A stretch of 64,000 nucleotides of DNA from Pseudoflavonifractor sp050943825 (GCF_050943825.1 NZ_JBMNPX010000014.1:7140-71139); one strand, 5' to 3'. Shown: positions 43,650 through 52,401, numbered from the stretch's first letter. Translations and numbers: made by a program. Notes: a model not told the origin generated them from the sequence alone.

Positions 43650-44147
43650 TCAGAGAAAAAATCGGGTGAAAATACCGGACACCTCTTCGGTGGTCAGTGT
43701 GCCCTGGGGAGCCATCAGGCCGCCCTCCGCCCAGAGGATGAGACCGGTGTCCGTGGCCCAGTAGATAGCGTCATCCGCCCAGGGGGAGATGCCGTCGAAG
43801 TCGTTGCACTCTGCCAAATTGCCGAAGGTGCGGGTCTCAAAACCCAAAAAGTTACCCACACGGCGGAGTACTACGGCCGCCTCCTCCCGGGTGATAGGAC
43901 GGTCGGGGTCAAAGCGCCCCCAACCTGTGCCGAGCAAAAAGCCCATATCAGCCGCCCAGCAGATGGCGGCGGTATCGGAGCGGTTATGGGAGACATCGTA
44001 AAAAACGCCGGTGTCCTCGTAGGGCACGCCGCCAAAAGCCTTCCAAAGGGTGACGGTAAATTCCCCGCGGGTAATGGGGGCGGAAGCAGCCCGACAGGCA
44101 GGGCAGAGCATGACAAGAGAGAGCACAAGGGCAAAGAGACGCTTCAC
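43650..44147 (-). CDS. Small secreted SLH-domain protein
   Basis: 165 residues from the GTG at 44147, which has a perfect AGGAGGTGAT ribosome site; the longer frame lacks one. Signal peptide VKRLFALVLSLVMLCPACRA, followed by three SLH-like stretches (ITRGEFTVTLWKAFG, RFDPDRPITREEAAVVLRRV, ISPWADDAIYWATDTGLIL) and nothing else, so it consists almost wholly of a wall-binding module. It might be a cell-wall-associated SLH cap protein, or a remnant. It lies between the phage-like cluster and the PadR operon, on the minus strand. Confidence 0.8.
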   Translation of the reverse strand: MKRLFALVLSLVMLCPACRAASAPITRGEFTVTLWKAFGGVPYEDTGVFYDVSHNRSDTAAICWAADMGFLLGTGWGRFDPDRPITREEAAVVLRRVGNFLGFETRTFGNLAECNDFDGISPWADDAIYWATDTGLILWAEGGLMAPQGTLTTEEVSGIFTRFFL

Positions 44148-44188
44148 GGTATCACCTCCTGGGGAGAAGATACCATAAACTGGATAAA

Positions 44189-44902
44189 TTATCCGTCGTA
44201 AGAGCACCACTCGCAAAGGAGATTGCCCTGGGCATCATAGGCACGGGCCAGAGTGGCAGTGGCGCCATCACCGGGATTCCAGACCTGCTGGCACAGCCAG
44301 AAGGGACTGTCCGGCGAGAGACGGGTGCAGTCGGAAACGCTGCCATGCTCCAGCAGCCAGTCCCGGGGAGAGAGACCGTTCGCGTCAATGGAATTGTACC
44401 AGCCCTGGTAGAGCTCAATGCGGGCCACGTCGGGCAGCGTGCACACGGCCAGTGTGACCCACTCCCAATACCAGTCACCGTCGTCGAAGGGATTTTCGGA
44501 AATGCCTTCCTCCCACAGGTAGTCGGTGGCGTACTGGAGATGGGCAGTCATTAGAGGAGTATCCTCAGACGGTGTGAGGAGATGGACTTTGGAATAGGAC
44601 TGGGACCAGAAGAGGCCGGCTCTGGGATGGACTGTCACTGCCCAGCCGTCTTCCTGACGGCTGACCAGCCAGCGGCTCCCCTCGCTGCTGTCCGGAGAAC
44701 GGGTGATCTCCTGGAAATGAATTTCACCCTGGGCCTCCACCGGGCCGGGGGTGAGACCGTGGGACAGCAGAGCGGCCCGATGAGCCAAGCCGGGCGTGGG
44801 CATGGGAGAACCAACCGCCCACCAGTAGAACACCAGAGAAAACAGCAGAAACAGGATGCTGAGGACCAGACGGACCCTCCGGGAAGGTGTGGGCAGCTTC
44901 AC
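44189..44902 (-). CDS. Membrane-anchored protein of unknown function, PadR operon
   Basis: 237 residues with one N-terminal membrane helix (VLSILFLLFSLVFYWWAVG) and an extracytoplasmic beta-rich domain. Starts with GTG overlapping the stop of the preceding gene. I do not recognise the family; it appears to be the last gene of the padR operon. Confidence 0.6.
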   Translation of the reverse strand: MKLPTPSRRVRLVLSILFLLFSLVFYWWAVGSPMPTPGLAHRAALLSHGLTPGPVEAQGEIHFQEITRSPDSSEGSRWLVSRQEDGWAVTVHPRAGLFWSQSYSKVHLLTPSEDTPLMTAHLQYATDYLWEEGISENPFDDGDWYWEWVTLAVCTLPDVARIELYQGWYNSIDANGLSPRDWLLEHGSVSDCTRLSPDSPFWLCQQVWNPGDGATATLARAYDAQGNLLCEWCSYDG

Positions 44903-45696
44903 GGCTCGGTCACCTCCTGAGCGGTAAACTGGTAGACCAGCTGGTGGTTATCTCCAAACTCAATGGTGAAGGTCTGGGGCAGGGAGACGGGCTGGGAGAA
45001 GTACACGGAGATGCTATAAAATTGGCGGAACAGCCCACGCTCCGGGCAGGCAGAGAGGCGCGGAGGGTCAGAGAGAGGACCATTATCTCCACTGAGCGAG
45101 ACAGGAAGATACTCGGCGTCCAGCGGGGAGAGCCAGAAGGCGGGACACAGGGCGGAGACCACCAGGTCCAGGCGGTATTCCGGCTCTGAAAGGGGAGCGC
45201 CATTGGCATCGGTATCATACCGGTAGAGCTGGGCGGCGCCGGTGTCGGAGAAGAAATAGGAGCCAATTTGTCCGCCGCCCACGGCGGTTCCGGAGGACAG
45301 GACCGTACGAGGCGGGTAAATTCCGCTCTCATCGCCCAAAACCAGAGTCTGGGGATTGGCAAAGGGGGCCCAGGTATTACCGGCCATGACGCCGTCCCGG
45401 GCGGCAAAGAATCCGGCGCATAAAATCAGGAGCGCCAGAATGCAGAAGACCCGGGTGAGACGAGGGTACCAGGGGGTGTGGAGCCTGTCCAGGTCGGCGC
45501 CCAGCTGGTCGGCGTCGCCCATGGCAGCAGCCGCCTCCTGACGGGCCTGCCGGGGGTCTATACCCTTGTCCTGAAGGGCCTGGGCGTGGTCCTCCATGTG
45601 GCCCAGCAGCTCCTCATAAATCTGTTCTCGGGCTGGGCGGAAGCGGATGCAGCGGCACACCCGGTCGCAGTATTGACGAATAGGGTCCCAGGCCAT
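44899..45696 (-). CDS. HAAS-type membrane protein, PadR operon
   Basis: 265 residues. The cytoplasmic N-terminus (RQYCDRVCRCIRFRPAREQI, then YEELLGHMEDHAQAL and AAAAMGDADQLGADLDRLH) is a HAAS/permease-prefix domain, which is typically encoded next to PadR regulators. One membrane helix follows (VFCILALLILCAGFF), then an extracytoplasmic beta-rich domain. The HAAS domain is thought to sense or transmit signals; the output here is unknown. Confidence 0.7.
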   Translation of the reverse strand: MAWDPIRQYCDRVCRCIRFRPAREQIYEELLGHMEDHAQALQDKGIDPRQARQEAAAAMGDADQLGADLDRLHTPWYPRLTRVFCILALLILCAGFFAARDGVMAGNTWAPFANPQTLVLGDESGIYPPRTVLSSGTAVGGGQIGSYFFSDTGAAQLYRYDTDANGAPLSEPEYRLDLVVSALCPAFWLSPLDAEYLPVSLSGDNGPLSDPPRLSACPERGLFRQFYSISVYFSQPVSLPQTFTIEFGDNHQLVYQFTAQEVTEP

Positions 45697-45700
45697 GGGA

Positions 45701-46363
45701 TTACCTCCCTTCGGAATCAGACAGGGTCAGGCCGTACCGCTCCGCCCAGGCGCTGGGGACGGGGCTCTCGTAGACCAGAGTGCCGGTAGCGTCATATCCC
45801 CGGAGTTGGATGTCCTCCAGTTCGGGGGTGCCAAAAGGTGCCTGAGCCAGAGGCAGGAAAAAGAGCTGCTCGCCCAGCGCCAGAGCGGGCTCCGTGGTCA
45901 GGGGCTGAAGGTCCATAAGCTCAGGATCACGGCAGGGATAGACGGCCTCTACACCGGTGATGGAATCGGTCTGACTGTAAATGAGAACGTATTGGGGATA
46001 TGACCTTGCTGCGGCGGTCAGGGGAAGGTCGGGGCAGGGCTCCAGGACAATAGGGGTACCCCATTCATACCAGAAGCCGTCATAGTGGGAAAAGGTAAAG
46101 AGTGCGTACCGGCCCTCCCACCGGAGGACATAGGCCCGGTCAAAATCGGGAGAGCCTTCAGGAAGCTCCTCGCGGGTGAACTCGGCTACAATTTCGCCGG
46201 GGCCGAACAACAGCTCCCGCTGGGCGGCGCGGAGGGCAGCACGGGCTGTGGGGATTGGGAAATCCAGAGCCACAATCAGCAGAGCCAGGGAGAAGAGGAG
46301 CAGAAGGGCATCGGTGATAATACGCCGGCGGCGTACTGCGGCGGAGCAGGTGGATTCTTTCAT
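45701..46363 (-). CDS. Membrane-anchored protein of unknown function, PadR operon
   Basis: 220 residues with an N-terminal helix (IITDALLLLFSLALLIVALDF) and an extracytoplasmic domain. It lacks the HAAS module. Its arrangement resembles the 44189 gene, so the operon looks like two alternating pairs of HAAS protein and anchored partner, perhaps by duplication. Confidence 0.6.
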   Translation of the reverse strand: MKESTCSAAVRRRRIITDALLLLFSLALLIVALDFPIPTARAALRAAQRELLFGPGEIVAEFTREELPEGSPDFDRAYVLRWEGRYALFTFSHYDGFWYEWGTPIVLEPCPDLPLTAAARSYPQYVLIYSQTDSITGVEAVYPCRDPELMDLQPLTTEPALALGEQLFFLPLAQAPFGTPELEDIQLRGYDATGTLVYESPVPSAWAERYGLTLSDSEGR

Positions 46364-46364
46364 C

Positions 46365-47159
46365 TCAAGCCCCTCCTCTCAGGGGAAGCGTAAAGGAGAA
46401 CTCCTCCCCAAAGCGGTCAAAGGTGAAGGTCAGCTCTCGGGCGGCAGGGTTCAGGTGCTGCACCATCACCTGATACCAGCTGACAAAAGGTGTGTGGTCT
46501 ACGGAATCTGAGACGCAGCAGGGAAGCACAGCAGAGGGGGAAGCGGCGGACTGAAGGAGATATTCCTCCCAGGAGAGATAAGTTCCTCCCAGATCGTCCC
46601 GGGCGGAGAGCCAGTTTGCAAGTTCCACGTCCTGTGCCCAGGGGTCGTGGGGGATACGGAGCAAGATAACAAATACAGGGGTGGGCTCTGCCTCCAGCAC
46701 AATGGCCTGCTCCACCGTGATGCGGTAATCCCCGGCGGAGAAGGTGAGGTTGGGGAGGTAGTCTGTCGTGACATCCCAAGCCTGGTACCGCTGGCGCAGA
46801 GAGTGAGAAGAAGCATCAGGAAACAGGGAGGGCAGCGCATAAACGCGGGAGAGGGCGACGAGCAGAACCAGCGCCGCAATGAGCCAGACCACCCGGCGGA
46901 ACCAAATTTGAAACCAGCCCAGCCGGGGATTATGTACCGCGTCCAGTGCATGGCCCAGAGCAGCAGGGTCGCCCATGGCGGCAATGGCCTGCTGCTCCGC
47001 GTCCCGCAGGCACATATCGGGGTGGGCCTCCAGCAGCGCTTCCGCGTGCTCCTGGAGATGAGCGGTCAGCTCGGCGGCGATGGCATCGTGGTCCGGGGAG
47101 AAGCGGATCTCCCGGCAGACCGCGCTGCAGTAATCCTCAAAGGTACGCAATTCCGGCAT
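46365..47159 (-). CDS. HAAS-type membrane protein, PadR operon
   Basis: 264 residues with the same layout as 44899-45696: HAAS-type cytoplasmic domain (YCSAVCREIRFSPDHDAI, AELTAHLQEHAEALLEAH, AIAAMGDPAALGHALDAVH), one helix (VVWLIAALVLLVALSRVYAL), and an extracytoplasmic beta-rich domain. Directly downstream of padR. Confidence 0.7.
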   Translation of the reverse strand: MPELRTFEDYCSAVCREIRFSPDHDAIAAELTAHLQEHAEALLEAHPDMCLRDAEQQAIAAMGDPAALGHALDAVHNPRLGWFQIWFRRVVWLIAALVLLVALSRVYALPSLFPDASSHSLRQRYQAWDVTTDYLPNLTFSAGDYRITVEQAIVLEAEPTPVFVILLRIPHDPWAQDVELANWLSARDDLGGTYLSWEEYLLQSAASPSAVLPCCVSDSVDHTPFVSWYQVMVQHLNPAARELTFTFDRFGEEFSFTLPLRGGA

Positions 47160-47192
47160 GGTATCCCTCCTTTCACGAGGAAAGGAGGGCGC

Positions 47193-47537
47193 TCAGGCCA
47201 TGGCACCGGCGGTGCCGGTGACGATGGCGTTGACCTTCTCGGAAAATACCTGCCACTCCGCCTTCTTCTCGTCCAGCAGACGCAGGCCCCTCTTGGTGAT
47301 GTGGTAGTACTTCCGTTTCCGGCCGGAGGGAGCCTCCTTCTCGTAAGAGGTGACCGCCTTCTCGTTCTCCAGGCCATGGAGAATGGGGTAGAGGGTACCC
47401 TCCTTGAGAGTAAAGGTGTGGTCGCTGCGGGCCTCCAGCTGGGAAATCATCTCGTAGCCGTACATATCGCCGCCGGAGAGCAGGGAGAGAATGAGCAGGG
47501 TGGTGCTGCCGGAGAGCAGGCTTTTGTCGGGCTTCAT
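47193..47537 (-). CDS. PadR-family transcriptional regulator
   Basis: 114 residues of a winged-helix repressor: LLSGSTTLLILSLLSGGDMYGYEM, HTFTLKEGTLYPILHGLENE and KRKYYHITKRGLRLLDEK are the family signatures. It is first in the operon and an almost ideal palindrome overlaps its promoter, so it is likely autoregulated. The ligand is unknown. Confidence 0.9.
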   Translation of the reverse strand: MKPDKSLLSGSTTLLILSLLSGGDMYGYEMISQLEARSDHTFTLKEGTLYPILHGLENEKAVTSYEKEAPSGRKRKYYHITKRGLRLLDEKKAEWQVFSEKVNAIVTGTAGAMA

Positions 47538-47567
47538 GGAGGAGCCTCCTTTCTGGATTATAAAAGA

Positions 47568-47617
47568 ATACCTCGGTTATCTAGGTATAGTATACCTAGA
47601 TAACCGAGGTATGTCAA
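47568..47617 (-). promoter_or_regulatory. PadR operon promoter with 45-bp palindromic operator
   Basis: Two perfect 22-bp arms (47568-47589 and 47591-47612) around a single G. Each arm contains an inner ATACCT-N9-AGGTAT palindrome, giving two 21-bp operator-like units. On the minus strand the promoter -35 TTGACA (47617-47612), 17-bp spacer, -10 TATACT (47594-47589) overlaps it almost completely. Confidence 0.75.
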
Positions 47618-47624
47618 GAACAGA

Positions 47625-47666
47625 GAAAAAAGGGTGCCGCAGAATCCTCTGCGGCACCCTTTTTTA
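47625..47666. terminator. Terminator of thrS, between thrS and the PadR promoter
   Basis: AAAAAAGGGTGCCGCAGA / TCTGCGGCACCCTTTTTT, bidirectional in form. Confidence 0.85.
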
Positions 47667-47680
47667 TACTTGCCAGAATA

Positions 47681-49441
47681 TCAGCGGATGATCTTCTGCT
47701 CCACTTCCTCACGGAGGATGTTGATGAACTCGTCCAGAGACATGGCGCCCTGGTCGCCGCCAGCACGGTTGCGGACGGCCACAGTGGCGGCCTCGGCCTC
47801 CTTGTCGCCCAGGACCAGCATATAGGGAACCTTCTTCAGCTGGGCCTCGCGGATCTTCTTGCCGATCTTCTCGTTGCGGTGGTCCACCTCAACGCGGAAG
47901 CCGGCCTTCTCCAGCAGGGCCTTGACCTCGTCGGCATACTGGGCGGTACGGTCGGTGATGGGCAGGATGGACACCTGAACGGGGGCCAGCCAGGCGGGGA
48001 AGGCGCCGGCGAAGTGCTCGGTGATGACGCCGATGAAGCGCTCGATGGAGCCCAGCACCACGCGGTGGATCATGACGGGGCGGTGCTTCTCGCCGTCGGC
48101 GCCGGTGTACTCCAGCTCAAAGCGCTCGGGCAGCTGGCTGTCCAGCTGGATGGTGCCGCACTGCCAGGTACGGCCCAGGGAGTCGGCCAGGTGGAAGTCC
48201 AGCTTGGGACCGTAGAAGGCGCCGTCGCCCTCGTTGATGACGAACTCCTTGCCCATGTCAGTGATGGCGTTCTTCAGGATGTCCTGGTTGCGCTCCCACT
48301 CCTCCACGGTGCCGATGTGGTCCTCGGGCATGGTGGACAGCTCGATGGTGTAGTTCAGGCCGAAGGTGGAGTAGACCTCGTCAAACAGGCGAACGGTCTC
48401 CTGGATGACGTCCTTCATCTGCTCACGGGTCATAAAGACGTGGGCGTCGTCCTGGGTGAAGCAGCGGACACGGAACAGGCCGTGGAGGGCGCCGGACAGC
48501 TCGTGACGGTGGACCAGGCCCAGCTCGCCCACACGCAGGGGCAGGTCACGGTAGGAGTGGGGCTCGGTCTTGTACACCAGCATGCCGCCGGGGCAGTTCA
48601 TGGGCTTGATGGCAAAGTCCTCACCGTCGATGACGGTGGTGTACATGTTGTTCTTGTAGTGATCCCAGTGGCCGGAGCGCTCCCACAGCTGACGGTTGAG
48701 CATCATGGGGGTGGAGATCTCCACATAGCCATACTTCTTGTGGATCTGACGCCAGTAGTCAATCAGGGTGTTGCGCAGCACCATGCCGTTGGGCAGGAAG
48801 AAGGGGAAGCCGGGACCCTCGTCCATCAGAGTGAACAGGCCCAGCTCCTTGCCCAGCTTGCGGTGGTCACGCTTCTTGGCCTCCTCGATACGCTGCAGGT
48901 AGGCGTCCAGCTCCTCCTTCTTGGGGAAGGCGATGCCGTAGATGCGCTGCAGGGTCTCGCGGTTGGAGTCGCCGCGCCAGTAGGCGGCGTTGCAGGCGGT
49001 CAGCTTGATGGCGTTGCCCTTCACGCGGCCGGTGGAGTCCAGGTGGGGACCGGCGCACAGGTCGGTGAACTCGCCCTGCTTGTAGAAGGAGATGTGGGCA
49101 TCCTCGGGCAGGTCGTTGATGAGCTCCACCTTGAAGGGCTCACCCTTCTCCTCCATGAACTTGATGGCCTCGGCACGGGGCAGCTCAAACCGCTCCAGCT
49201 TCAGCTTCTCCTTGCAGATCTTCCGCATCTCCGCCTCGATCTGCTCCAGAATCTCGGGGGTGAAGGGGAAGGGGGAGTCCATGTCGTAGTAGAAGCCCTC
49301 GTCAATGGAGGGGCCGATGGCCAGCTTCACCTCGGGGTACAGGCGCTTCACGGCCTGGGCCAGGATGTGAGAGCAGGTGTGCCAGTAGGTCTTGCGGTAT
49401 TCGGGGTTCTCAAAGGTATACTGATTGTTTTCCTCTGCCAT
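47681..49441 (-). CDS. thrS: Threonyl-tRNA synthetase lacking the TGS domain
   Basis: 586 residues. The editing domain is present (HTCSHILAQ, H21-x3-H25), followed by the class II catalytic core with GPGFPFFLPNGMVLRNTLIDYW, the zinc/substrate motif PMNCPGGM, FRVRCFTQDDAHVF, and an anticodon-binding C-terminus. The N-terminal TGS domain (about 60 residues) of many ThrRS is missing. The ATG at 49441 has AAGGAGG; the longer frame runs into the T-box and is not real. It charges tRNA-Thr, and is controlled by the T-box upstream. Confidence 0.95.
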   Translation of the reverse strand: MAEENNQYTFENPEYRKTYWHTCSHILAQAVKRLYPEVKLAIGPSIDEGFYYDMDSPFPFTPEILEQIEAEMRKICKEKLKLERFELPRAEAIKFMEEKGEPFKVELINDLPEDAHISFYKQGEFTDLCAGPHLDSTGRVKGNAIKLTACNAAYWRGDSNRETLQRIYGIAFPKKEELDAYLQRIEEAKKRDHRKLGKELGLFTLMDEGPGFPFFLPNGMVLRNTLIDYWRQIHKKYGYVEISTPMMLNRQLWERSGHWDHYKNNMYTTVIDGEDFAIKPMNCPGGMLVYKTEPHSYRDLPLRVGELGLVHRHELSGALHGLFRVRCFTQDDAHVFMTREQMKDVIQETVRLFDEVYSTFGLNYTIELSTMPEDHIGTVEEWERNQDILKNAITDMGKEFVINEGDGAFYGPKLDFHLADSLGRTWQCGTIQLDSQLPERFELEYTGADGEKHRPVMIHRVVLGSIERFIGVITEHFAGAFPAWLAPVQVSILPITDRTAQYADEVKALLEKAGFRVEVDHRNEKIGKKIREAQLKKVPYMLVLGDKEAEAATVAVRNRAGGDQGAMSLDEFINILREEVEQKIIR

Positions 49442-49473
49442 GATAATTCCTCCTTGTAATTGGGGGTAAGGAC

Positions 49474-49852
49474 AAAAAAGTCCCACCCCTGAACAGTTCC
49501 AGGGGTGAGACGAAAACGGTCCCACGGTTCCACCCTGCTTGCCAGAAGCGTTAAGCCGTCGCGAGCCGTGCGGATGGACCGAAGCGAGGGCGAGGGGAGG
49601 GCCACAAGGCCCGGACACCAGCCCGAGTCGGAGGGAAGCCGCGCGCTGCGAGCAGGCGAAACGTGACATCTAGCCGCTCGTGACCTCTGTAACGGGAGGA
49701 CCCGGCCCAGCCTAGCCCGAAAGGGGTTCGGTGGGCGGCTCAGGGGTGGTATTGCTCTGCCCGCGTGCCGGAGACGCTTTCAGCCAATGGCGTCTCCTCT
49801 CTGTGGGGCGGTACAGGGCGCAGTCCCCATCACAGCCACTTTGGATGCTGAC
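49474..49852 (-). promoter_or_regulatory. T-box riboswitch leader of thrS
   Basis: On the minus strand the antiterminator motif AGGGTGGAACCGTGGG (within 49520-49538) is followed by a terminator stem (GTCTCACCCCTGGAAC / GTCCCACCCCTGAAC region, 49480-49511) with a T run. About 300 bases of structured leader precede it. This is the standard T-box layout sensing uncharged tRNA-Thr. Confidence 0.88.
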
Positions 49853-49881
49853 ACTATATCACCGGAAAAGGTGATTGTCAA
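49853..49881 (-). promoter_or_regulatory. Promoter of thrS
   Basis: Minus strand: -35 TTGACA (49881-49876), 17-bp spacer, -10 TATAGT (49858-49853), directly ahead of the T-box leader. Confidence 0.8.
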
Positions 49882-49980
49882 GGCCGTGAGAGCGGAAAAA
49901 GCAAGAAGGAAAGGGAAGAAAAGTGTATGAAGCCAAAGCAAGCACTGTCCTCGGGGGACGGGCGGTGGGGAGAATTGAAA

Positions 49981-50009
49981 TTGAAGGGAGGAGAATGATG
50001 TGATATAAT
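49981..50009 (+). promoter_or_regulatory. Promoter of rpoN
   Basis: -35 TTGAAG (49981-49986), 17-bp spacer, -10 TATAAT (50004-50009), about 70 bases before the gene. Confidence 0.65.
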
Positions 50010-50081
50010 GTAAAAAAGAGAACGGATGGAAGCGGTCTCCGGGACAGTTTCCACAATACCACGGTGAGCGGAGAGAAACAC

Positions 50082-51461
50082 ATGGAGCTGAGCATGAACC
50101 TCAAGCAGACCCAGACCCTGTCTCCACAGATGATGCAGTCTATGGAGATTTTACAGATGGGGGCCCAGGAGCTGCTGGAGTTTATCGAAGAGACCACCCA
50201 GGCCAACCCGGTGCTGGAGGTGGACGAGAAGTACGACCGCCGGGACGAGTTCGACCTGATGCGGCGGAAGCTGGAGTGGCTGGAGTCCACTGACATTCAG
50301 AACAGCTGGTACCACCGGCAGGATGCCGAGGAGGACGCCGACCCCATGGCCAACTACGGCGGCGTGGAAAACGGGGAGGAGGACCTGTACCGGTATGTTC
50401 TCTCCCAGCTGGACATGCTGACCCTGGAGCGGGATGTGATGGCGGCGGCGGTGTTCGTGGTGGAGAGCTTGAACCAGAACGGCTGGCTGGATGACGATGT
50501 GCCCGCTCTGGCTGCGGCCTTTGGGTGCGGACAGAGCGTCATGGAGCGGGCGCTGGAGGCCGTGCAGGGCCTGGAACCCGCCGGTGTTGCGGCCCGAAAC
50601 CTGTCCGAGTGTCTGCGGCTCCAGCTGCTGCGGCGAGGCGGGGACAACGCCCTGGCCCTGCGCATTGTGGAGAGCCACCTGGACGCCCTGGCCCGCAGCC
50701 GGTTCGGCCTCATCGCCAAGGAGCTGGGGGCCTCCGCCGAGGAGGTGCGGGAGGCCTGCGCCCTCATCAAGACCCTCAACCCCAAGCCGGGCACCGGTTT
50801 TGCCGCCCGGGAGAATCTCACTTACATAAACCCGGACATCATTGTGGTCAGCTTCCCGGACCACTTCGAGGTGCTGGCCAACGACTATTTTTTCCCCAGC
50901 CTCCACATGAGCGGCTATTACCAGCAGCTGATGAAGGATACCGAGGACCAGGAGGTCAAAGACTACCTCACCAGCAAGGTCAGGCAGGCCAAATGGGTGG
51001 TGCGGAGCATCGAGCAGCGGAGGAGCACCCTGCTCTCCTGTGCCCAGTGCATTCTGGAGCTTCAGGAGCCCTTTTTCCGTAAGGGACCGGGACACCTCTC
51101 CCCCATGTCCCTGGCCGACGTGGCCCAGCGGCTGGAGGTCCATGAGTCCACCGTAAGCCGGGCCATCCGGGACAAGTATCTCCAGTGCTCCATGGGTGTG
51201 TACCCCCTGAGCTACTTTTTCTCCCGCAGCTTGGGCGGCAGCGGAGACGGGGAGGAGGGAGCCTCCCCCGAGGCGGCCAAAATTCTGCTCCGCAAGCTCG
51301 TCGAGGAGGAGGACAAGGCCCATCCCCTCTCCGACCAGAAGCTGAGCCAGCTGATGGGAGAGCAGGGCTGTGTTATCTCCCGGCGCACAGTGGCAAAGTA
51401 CCGGGACGAGCTGGGCATTCCCAGCACCACCGGCCGCAGGCAGTACGAAAAAACAATGTAA
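50082..51461 (+). CDS. rpoN: RNA polymerase sigma-54 factor
   Basis: 459 residues. Region I has the Gln/Leu-rich MELSMNLKQTQTLSPQMMQSMEIL start. The core-binding part includes GLEPAGVAARNLSECL and TLNPKPGTGF. The helix-turn-helix region is LADVAQRLEVHESTVSRAIRDKY, and the RpoN box is SRRTVAKYRDELGIPS near the end. It needs AAA+ activators, none of which is in the window. The ATG at 50082 has GGAGAG upstream; the GTG at 50064 would add six residues that family members lack. Confidence 0.93.
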   Translation: MELSMNLKQTQTLSPQMMQSMEILQMGAQELLEFIEETTQANPVLEVDEKYDRRDEFDLMRRKLEWLESTDIQNSWYHRQDAEEDADPMANYGGVENGEEDLYRYVLSQLDMLTLERDVMAAAVFVVESLNQNGWLDDDVPALAAAFGCGQSVMERALEAVQGLEPAGVAARNLSECLRLQLLRRGGDNALALRIVESHLDALARSRFGLIAKELGASAEEVREACALIKTLNPKPGTGFAARENLTYINPDIIVVSFPDHFEVLANDYFFPSLHMSGYYQQLMKDTEDQEVKDYLTSKVRQAKWVVRSIEQRRSTLLSCAQCILELQEPFFRKGPGHLSPMSLADVAQRLEVHESTVSRAIRDKYLQCSMGVYPLSYFFSRSLGGSGDGEEGASPEAAKILLRKLVEEEDKAHPLSDQKLSQLMGEQGCVISRRTVAKYRDELGIPSTTGRRQYEKTM

Positions 51462-51475
51462 GGACGGTATGACAC

Positions 51476-52126
51476 GTGAAATTCAAGGCAGTGCTCTTTG
51501 ATTTTGACTACACCCTGGGAGACGCCACCGAGTCCATTGTGGCCGGCTTCCGCCACGCCTTTGCGAAGATGGGATACCCCGAGCCCACCGAAGAAGCCAT
51601 CCGGAGCACCGTGGGCTACCTGCTCAAGGATGAGTATACCATGCTCACCGGCGACAAGGACCCGGAGCGGCAGGAGGAGTTTGTCCGGCTGTTCCAGGAG
51701 GTCTGCCGCCCCATGCAGCCCAAGACCACCAAGCTGCTGCCCGGCGCCCGGGAGCTGCTGGAGGCGCTGAAAAAGGAGGGGGTGCCCATGGGGATCATCA
51801 CCTCCAAGCGGGACTCCGCCCTCCAGGCGGTGCTGGAGGCGCTGAATATCCGGGATATGTTTGCCCTCACCATCTCGGGCGACCAGGTCCACGCCCCCAA
51901 GCCCGACCCCGCCGGTCTGCTCCGGGCCATGGAGACCCTGGGCGTGACTGGGGATGAGGTGCTCTACTGCGGCGACACGGTGCTGGACGCCGGGACTGCC
52001 CAGCGGGCCGGAACCCACTTTGCCGCCGTGACCACCGGCACCACCCCTGCCGGGGACTTTGCGGACTACCCCTGCGACTATGTGGCCCGGGACATGGCGG
52101 AGCTGCGGGCCTGGCTGGGGCTGTAA
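51476..52126 (+). CDS. HAD-superfamily phosphatase
   Basis: 216 residues with all HAD motifs: DFDYTLGDAT (nucleophile Asp), GIITSKRD, the Lys in HAPKPDPA, and YCGDTVLDAGTA. A helical cap lies between motifs I and II, as in phosphoglycolate phosphatase and beta-phosphoglucomutase-like enzymes. Substrate not predictable. GTG start, 14 bases after rpoN, so probably co-transcribed. Confidence 0.85.
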   Translation: MKFKAVLFDFDYTLGDATESIVAGFRHAFAKMGYPEPTEEAIRSTVGYLLKDEYTMLTGDKDPERQEEFVRLFQEVCRPMQPKTTKLLPGARELLEALKKEGVPMGIITSKRDSALQAVLEALNIRDMFALTISGDQVHAPKPDPAGLLRAMETLGVTGDEVLYCGDTVLDAGTAQRAGTHFAAVTTGTTPAGDFADYPCDYVARDMAELRAWLGL

Positions 52127-52231
52127 TCCAGAGAAACTTTAAAATAATCAGGTCTTATCTTAACACTTTCTTGAAACAATCGCAGTACCATACAGGCAGA
52201 ACGAAGCGAGCGAAGGAAAGGAGGACTGGCC

Positions 52232-52312
52232 ATGGAACTCATCGCGCTGATGATTGCCGCTGCCGGAATCCTGCTTGTCATGAGCGGCAGGCTGGGACAG
52301 GAGACCAGATGA
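52232..52312 (+). CDS. Possible 26-residue membrane peptide
   Basis: MELIALMIAAAGILLVMSGR followed by LGQETR, one hydrophobic helix with a charged tail. AAAGGAGG lies upstream and a strong terminator downstream, so it may be an independent small gene. Size and shape resemble KdpF-like or other single-span subunits, but there is no partner gene here. Moderate to low confidence. Confidence 0.4.
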   Translation: MELIALMIAAAGILLVMSGRLGQETR

Positions 52313-52337
52313 CGTTCTGCCCCCGCGGAAGCGGGAA

Positions 52338-52383
52338 ACCAGAAAACACCCCCCGGAACCATCGGTTCCGGGGGGTGTTTTTG
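52338..52383. terminator. Bidirectional terminator before the FAD reductase gene
   Basis: AAAACACCCCCCGGAACC / GGTTCCGGGGGGTGTTTT with T tract; it can serve the small ORF on the plus strand and the reductase on the minus strand. Confidence 0.88.
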
Positions 52384-52401
52384 TTATATTCCGGGGATTA
52401 A

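Noticed and set aside
43620..44201. 193-codon plus-strand frame over the small SLH gene
   Set aside because: It runs antisense to a gene with a signal peptide, SLH motifs and a perfect ribosome site.
46647..47603. 318-codon plus-strand frame across the HAAS gene, padR and operator
   Set aside because: It is antisense to two well-supported genes and includes the operator palindrome.
49442..49669. Extension of ThrRS upstream of 49441
   Set aside because: It would translate the T-box terminator and antiterminator; the ATG at 49441 has the ribosome site.
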